64,000 bases of DNA from Ctena decussata (taxonomy: Eukaryota; Mollusca; Bivalvia; Lucinida; Lucinidae). Positions 52,401 through 58,400 of this stretch are shown here, one piece after another. The stretch spans positions 8,276,501 through 8,340,500 of the forward strand of contig OZ022502.1 in NCBI GenBank assembly GCA_963989385.1, given 5' to 3'. The translations under genes and the position numbers were made by a program. The notes under the pieces were generated by a model. The model was not told the DNA's origin. It ran no database searches and was given only the letters and a program-made list of their open reading frames with translations. Every line of letters begins with the position of its first letter. Positions within the stretch are counted from its first letter, which is position 1.

Positions 52401-55400
52401 TCCAGGGTGAAGCAGCTCAGAAGTTGTGAAACTCCAAAGTCAAACAAGGGAGATAATTCATAAACTCTTAGTCGCAATACTTTCCCTTGACAATATACAC
52501 ATCACCATAAAGTTTTGTTAAAATATTTCAAACGGTTAAGGAGATACAGAGTAAAACGGAAATTGATGCAAGGGCAGATAATTCAGGAAGTAAGCCAGAG
52601 TTGTGGTTCATGCGCATGATACATTATCCCATTATCATACATATTCCTACAAAGTTTCATTGAAATATTTCAAAGGGTTAAGGAGTTATGGGGGAATGGG
52701 TTAGCCTAAAAAACTAATCAAAGGGAGGTTAGTCCAAAATTAAGTAAGGGGGAACAACCGTTCTTATATGTGACACACCGTCTTGTGATCATGCACATTG
52801 CTATAAAGTTTCAACAAGATATACCAAAATGGTTACTTAGTTATTGAATGCACAAGATTAGTATACACAAAAATACCCTAAAAATATAATCAAAGGGATG
52901 CAACTCCAAAACGAAGATGGGGAGAGCAACCATTGATATACGCGACACATCATCAGACCCTCATACACATTGCTATGAAGTTTCATCAAGATATCCCAAA
53001 CGGTTATCTTGTTATGGTGCGCACAAGACTAGTAGGGTAAAAAATAATCAAAGGGGCATAACTTTGAAACTAAGAAAGGGAGAGCAACCATTGCTATACG
53101 CGACACTTTGCCCCATCTTAATATATATGCCTACAAAATTTCATGAAGATATCTCAAACGGTTTCTGAGATATGGTGCGCACAAGAATGTTGAAGGACGG
53201 ACAGACGGACGGACAGACAGACGGACGGACAGCGCCATGCCATAATATGTCCGTTTTTTCAAAACGGGCGTATAAAAAGTACAATAGCAAAGAGTTACCA
53301 TTCTTGTACGCGACACATTGTCATGACCTGTTCTACATAACTGTGAAGTATCATGAAAATATTCCAAAGGGTATTCAAGATATAGAGCGGACAGGAAAAT
53401 GTTTACGGACGGACGGCGGACGGACGGACGGACAGACGGACGGACGCCAGGCTCATCGCTATATCCCCCGAACCTTTTGGTCGGGGGGATAAAAATGTCT
53501 GAAGACATGACAGTGTGACTGATGGGAGCCTGACGTTAACAAGGGAAAACATAATACATTGATATCAGCCAAGTAAAATGACATCAACTGCAGTGTCAGA
53601 ATAAATAGATACCCTAAGAATTATTCAAACCTCTAAAATTTTTCCAGAGATATGATAATATCAATAAACAGTAAAATATGGATCACACAGGCCTAGAAGA
53701 GATTAGAGGTCAATCACTGTATCTATATGTTCCATAACCCCCAAATATAATACCACTTGATGAAACAGTGTTATAGATACTGGCTTAAATTAATTGACAA
53801 TAAATAAAGGTCACACTAACATACGATTAGTACGACATGTTCAAGGTGTTCACACAAAGTTTGTGCGAACACCATCAATGATGTCCTACACAAACCAGTA
53901 TAATTAACCCAAGTATAATGCAAATTCATGAAATAGTGTTGGAGATGTTTACTAAAATCAGTCTAATCATGATATACAGGTTGCACTAACCTACAATTAG
54001 TATGAAGTCACTCACAGGGTCAGCTCAAACCATTAGCCCATGTATAATGCAAACCCATTTGATAGTATTAGAAATATGAGCTCAAATCACTGGACCATGA
54101 AATATAGGTCACATTGAACTACAATTTGCTTGAGCTTACTCATAGTGTCAGCCCAAACAATTAACCCAGGTATGAGGCAAGTCCATAAAAAATGATAGAA
54201 TTATGTGGCAAAAATCACTGGACAATGAAATATGGGTCACACTGACCAACAATTAGAAGATCAAAGTCACTAGTGTTAACCCAAATCATTTACTGAAGTA
54301 TAAGGTAAATTCATTAAAAATGTGTTAAAAATATGAGGCAAAATTACTGGACCATAAAAATAGGTCACTGTGAATTACATTTATTTTGAGGCCAAACAGC
54401 GAGTCATTCTAATCATTATCCCAAGCAATCATGTTCAAATATATCAGTCAAGATATTATGCAAAATTACTGGACCATGAATTGTGGGTCACTGTGACCAA
54501 CTTTCATGTTTGAGGTCAAAATTTGGTCATACTGACTTATTATCCCAAGCTATCATGTTCCTACATCAAATACTCTTGAAGATATAAGGCAAAATCATAC
54601 TGACTTATTATCCCAACCTATCATGTTCCTACATCAAATACTCTTGAAGATATAAGGCAAAATCACTTGACCATGAAATCTACCCCGTAGTCTGAAATGC
54701 ATCACTGCCTTCAGTAGATCTTTCCCAGATGATCCTGTGTAGCAAGTTTGAAGACTCTGTATGGTTACTTAGAAACTGAGCTGAACAAAACAGTAAACAT
54801 TTTTTTTTCTATGTCCAATCATTCATGAAATATAGGTCATGGCCTAATATGCATCGCTGCTTTCAATTGACATTCCCCAGATGTAGCTATGGAGCAAGCT
54901 TTGAGACTCTATCCCTTGTGATTACTCAAAAACTGAGCTTAATGCAACATGTGAATATTTTTTTCTATGTTCAATCATCCATGAATTATAGGTCATGGCC
55001 CAATATTCATTGGTGCTTTCAGTAGATCTTCTCTAGATGTATCAATGGCCCAAGTTTGAAGACTCTTACCAATTTGGTTAACTTAGAAACTGAGCTAAAT
55101 GCAACAGGCGACTATTTTTTCTATGTTAAATCAACCGTGAAATATAGGTCATGTCCCAATGTACATCACTGCTTTCAGTAAACCTTCCTCACATTTAACT
55201 ATGGAGCATGTCTGAGAACTCTATCCCTTGTTGTTACTTAGAAACTGAGCTTAACACGGCTGGAGAATATTTTCTCAAGTGCACAAATGAGCATGCACAT
55301 ACACATACACAAAGGGTATTGCATAAGTCGCTGTCCTTGCTTTTCAAAAAGTCACATGCTAAAAACTGCCTCTGTAAAATGGTTCTAATGGGAATCATTA

Positions 55401-58400
55401 AAAACAATTTTATGGTACAGTAGAACTTCAAAGGCTTGAACCCTGATGGCTCATTAGCCCTGCCTAGCTGGAACTCCTTCCTGAATCCCTAGAGGTCACT
55501 TTATAAAGAATATATCCCTGGATGGCTAGAACTACCCTTGGCTGGAACTATTTTTTATGGTCCCAAGCCTGTTTGAGCCATTGAAGTTCTACTGTATATG
55601 AACAGAAATCATCTCATAAAATCCTCAAAACCCATTCTTATCGGCATCTCTGTTGAATGTGGGTTTTGCCTCACCTGTTGTATAGTTAGAGCTCCAAGCT
55701 GACCAGTCACTTGTGAAGTCACATCACCCACTCTTGTCTCCTCACCAGCTGTCTGGCTGAAACTAAACTGTGGAGAACTTGCTGCAGATGTATTTGAGTA
55801 GAAGCTAAATCTGGGATCTCTGCCTGCAATTCCTGGCTGGCCTCCTAGGTTTATTCCAGGCGCTGACCCAAAAGAAAATCCACCGTGACTAACTGAGCTA
55901 CTGACGTAATGTCTTTCCGAGTTAGATACAGACTGTGTTGCAACTGACTGCTGAGATGGAGTAGAAGCTAAGTTTTCTGGAGTTGGTCTTGACTGACTCT
56001 CTGTGTTACAGGGTTCTATTGAAATATTTCCATTGGATTCCATTCCTCCAGCCATGAAAGGGCAGTTAGGGGAGATCCTTCTATGAACTGCCTGAACATT
56101 ATCAGTATACTGCCATTCTGAATAAGAGACATTACAACAAAAGCAGCGTGTTTCACTACCATGATGATGATAGAATCCCCCACGAGCAAGATGTACAGGA
56201 CTGCCTCCACCATTATATGCTGAAAAAGACATCAGTCTAAGCCATTCATAGGCCATTCGTTCTTGTAAACTTAGGGTGACCCCATTACTTAAACTGTCAA
56301 AGTAGGGTTGTAATCCTGGGAAAGCAACAATGTTAGGATCCACATTTCGAAATGAAATATTTTTCCAAAATTGTTTTGTGACCATTGCCAATTCAGCTTC
56401 AAGCAGCCCAAGTTTCAGAAAATGATTCATTGTTTGCTTCTTGACTTTGGATTTTCTTCTTGAGGAACATGAATTTTGATGCTGTAACAAATTCTGATAA
56501 CTTTCCATATCTGAAAGAATTGATGATCTCAGGGAACTTAGAAATGATTCAATTCCAGAATCCTTTCTAGATACAACTTGATAATTAAACTTGCCACATC
56601 CAAGTTCACCTCTGGCCTGGTGATGACTAAATATTTTGTTAGACTGCAGGTAATTTTGCTGATTATGTTGCTGACTTTTATTTCCATACTTTTGCATTGG
56701 AAATGGTTTATCAGAATGACAAAAATGATGTCTGAAACTTGCAAATGGTATTCTGTAGTTTTCTTGGTCTTTAAGTTCTTGACTGTCTGAAGTGAAATTC
56801 TTCCTCTGTCTACCAATATTACTTGTCACATTCCCATCCTCAGGGAAAACAGTGTTACTGAAGAGTGGATTGCTTGCATCAGGAAGATTTGGGGAAGCAT
56901 TTTTTTCTTTGTGCACTTTAATTGGTGAATTTTCAGCAACTCTGATTAGTTCAGTAGAAAGCAGATAGGAATCAGATTTCTGATCAGCTGCAGTATGCAG
57001 TATAGCGCGACGTGTACATGCTGGTTTTGCTGGTTTTCTGTTTCCCTTCCTCTTATTCAGCCAACTTTTTCTTCTTTTATTCTTAGATTTTTGTCTCCTT
57101 CTAAACCTCATTGTAGCACCATTTTGTGTGCAAGACCTTCTGTGGTCTTGTTGATGATCACTTTGATCAGAGACACATTTTTTGTCAGATTGATCTAGTG
57201 GATTTGTTGCTCCAATTTTATGGCAATAATCAGGACAGTCTGACTCTGCATTAAAAATCCAACAAACCAAACTACCTTCTACACAATCATAGGTATGTTC
57301 TATATTTGTGCCACAACAATCACTGTTTAGTTTTGGTAATGGCCTACTATTACCAAGTGCTGGCAACATATTCTCTTCATCTGTATTACATTCTGCATTC
57401 ATTGGTTTATCATCGTTAAGCTTTTCTCCTGACAAATACCCTTCACTCTTAGTTACATGTTCCTGCTGCTTGTAAGTATTATCCATATTTTTGATAGTCA
57501 TATCATTGATAGCTGCTGCAGAATCTGACACTCTAATCAACTCATTGGTAGTTTCATCGGCGAATCTGTTTCTGTCTTCTGTGTACGAAACATTACTAGT
57601 TGCATTACCATCTAAATAATGTCTGCCCTCATATTCTTTCTTCATATCCTTACCCTGTTCAGTTTTACTTGAGATAAATTTTTCCATGCAATCAATACGC
57701 TTCTTTTGTTCTTGGCCGCTGATTTTAGTTTCACTTTGATTAGAATATGATTCATAATTTTGTTTTACAGGGAATTCAACAAAACTTCCCTTTGTATGGC
57801 TCATACCATCTAGATTTACTTTGTCCATGTCAGTGATAGGTGTATCTTGACAGCCCTCTGCTCCAAACTCATGCAGGTCATCATACATGTACTTATGATT
57901 ACGATTAATCCTACCCTTATCTCCTTTAATTGTATTATGATGCTCCTTGTAAGGTTGTTTAATCCTATCATGCTCTCTTTTAGCTGTGTTATAATTCTCC
58001 TTGAAACATTTTTTAGCTTCAGAAGCAATTTGCAATTTAATATCTGAATGGTCACTGGTATTCAAATCCGAGTCACAAAACAGCTCCAAACTGATACTGG
58101 TACTTGCATATTCACATACTTGTGTTTGTTTTGCTGGTTTATTTCCATTTATCACTTTAAACGTCTCATTAAAGTTTCCATCCTCCACCAGTTTTGTTTT
58201 TGAAACAGTAGCATCATCTGTACCATCAGCATGAATTGCACCCCCATACTCATCCACTTGCTTTAGAACATTCAAAGAGGGCACTGCTAAACATATCTCA
58301 TTAACTGTATCGTCACAAGTACCTGAATCTATTTCATATTCTGAACTGCTCAATTGATCTTTTAATTTTGTGTTGGAATGTTCCTCATTCATTTCACTAT

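Larger units (their letters stand above)
50671..53494 (+). mobile_element. Array element, ATCCCCCGACC arm, copy 2
   Basis: Same start (AATAGCCATCAAAGGAGATG), arm, units, ACGG tract (53406-53449) and 3' hairpin as copy 1. It carries two insertions at the same point of the unit: a 40 bp hairpin (51855-51894) and a ~1.06 kb element (52217-53275). Confidence 0.82.

Noticed and set aside
48975..53508. CRISPR-like regular repeats.
   Set aside because: Direct units are long, contiguous and diverged, without unique spacers, in a eukaryotic context.
55609..55674. Continuation of the exon 1 frame to a stop at 55609, giving a protein without BIR2, UBA and RING.
   Set aside because: A strong donor lies at 55674 and exon 2 fits in phase; intron retention could still produce this short form, but I do not annotate it as the main product.
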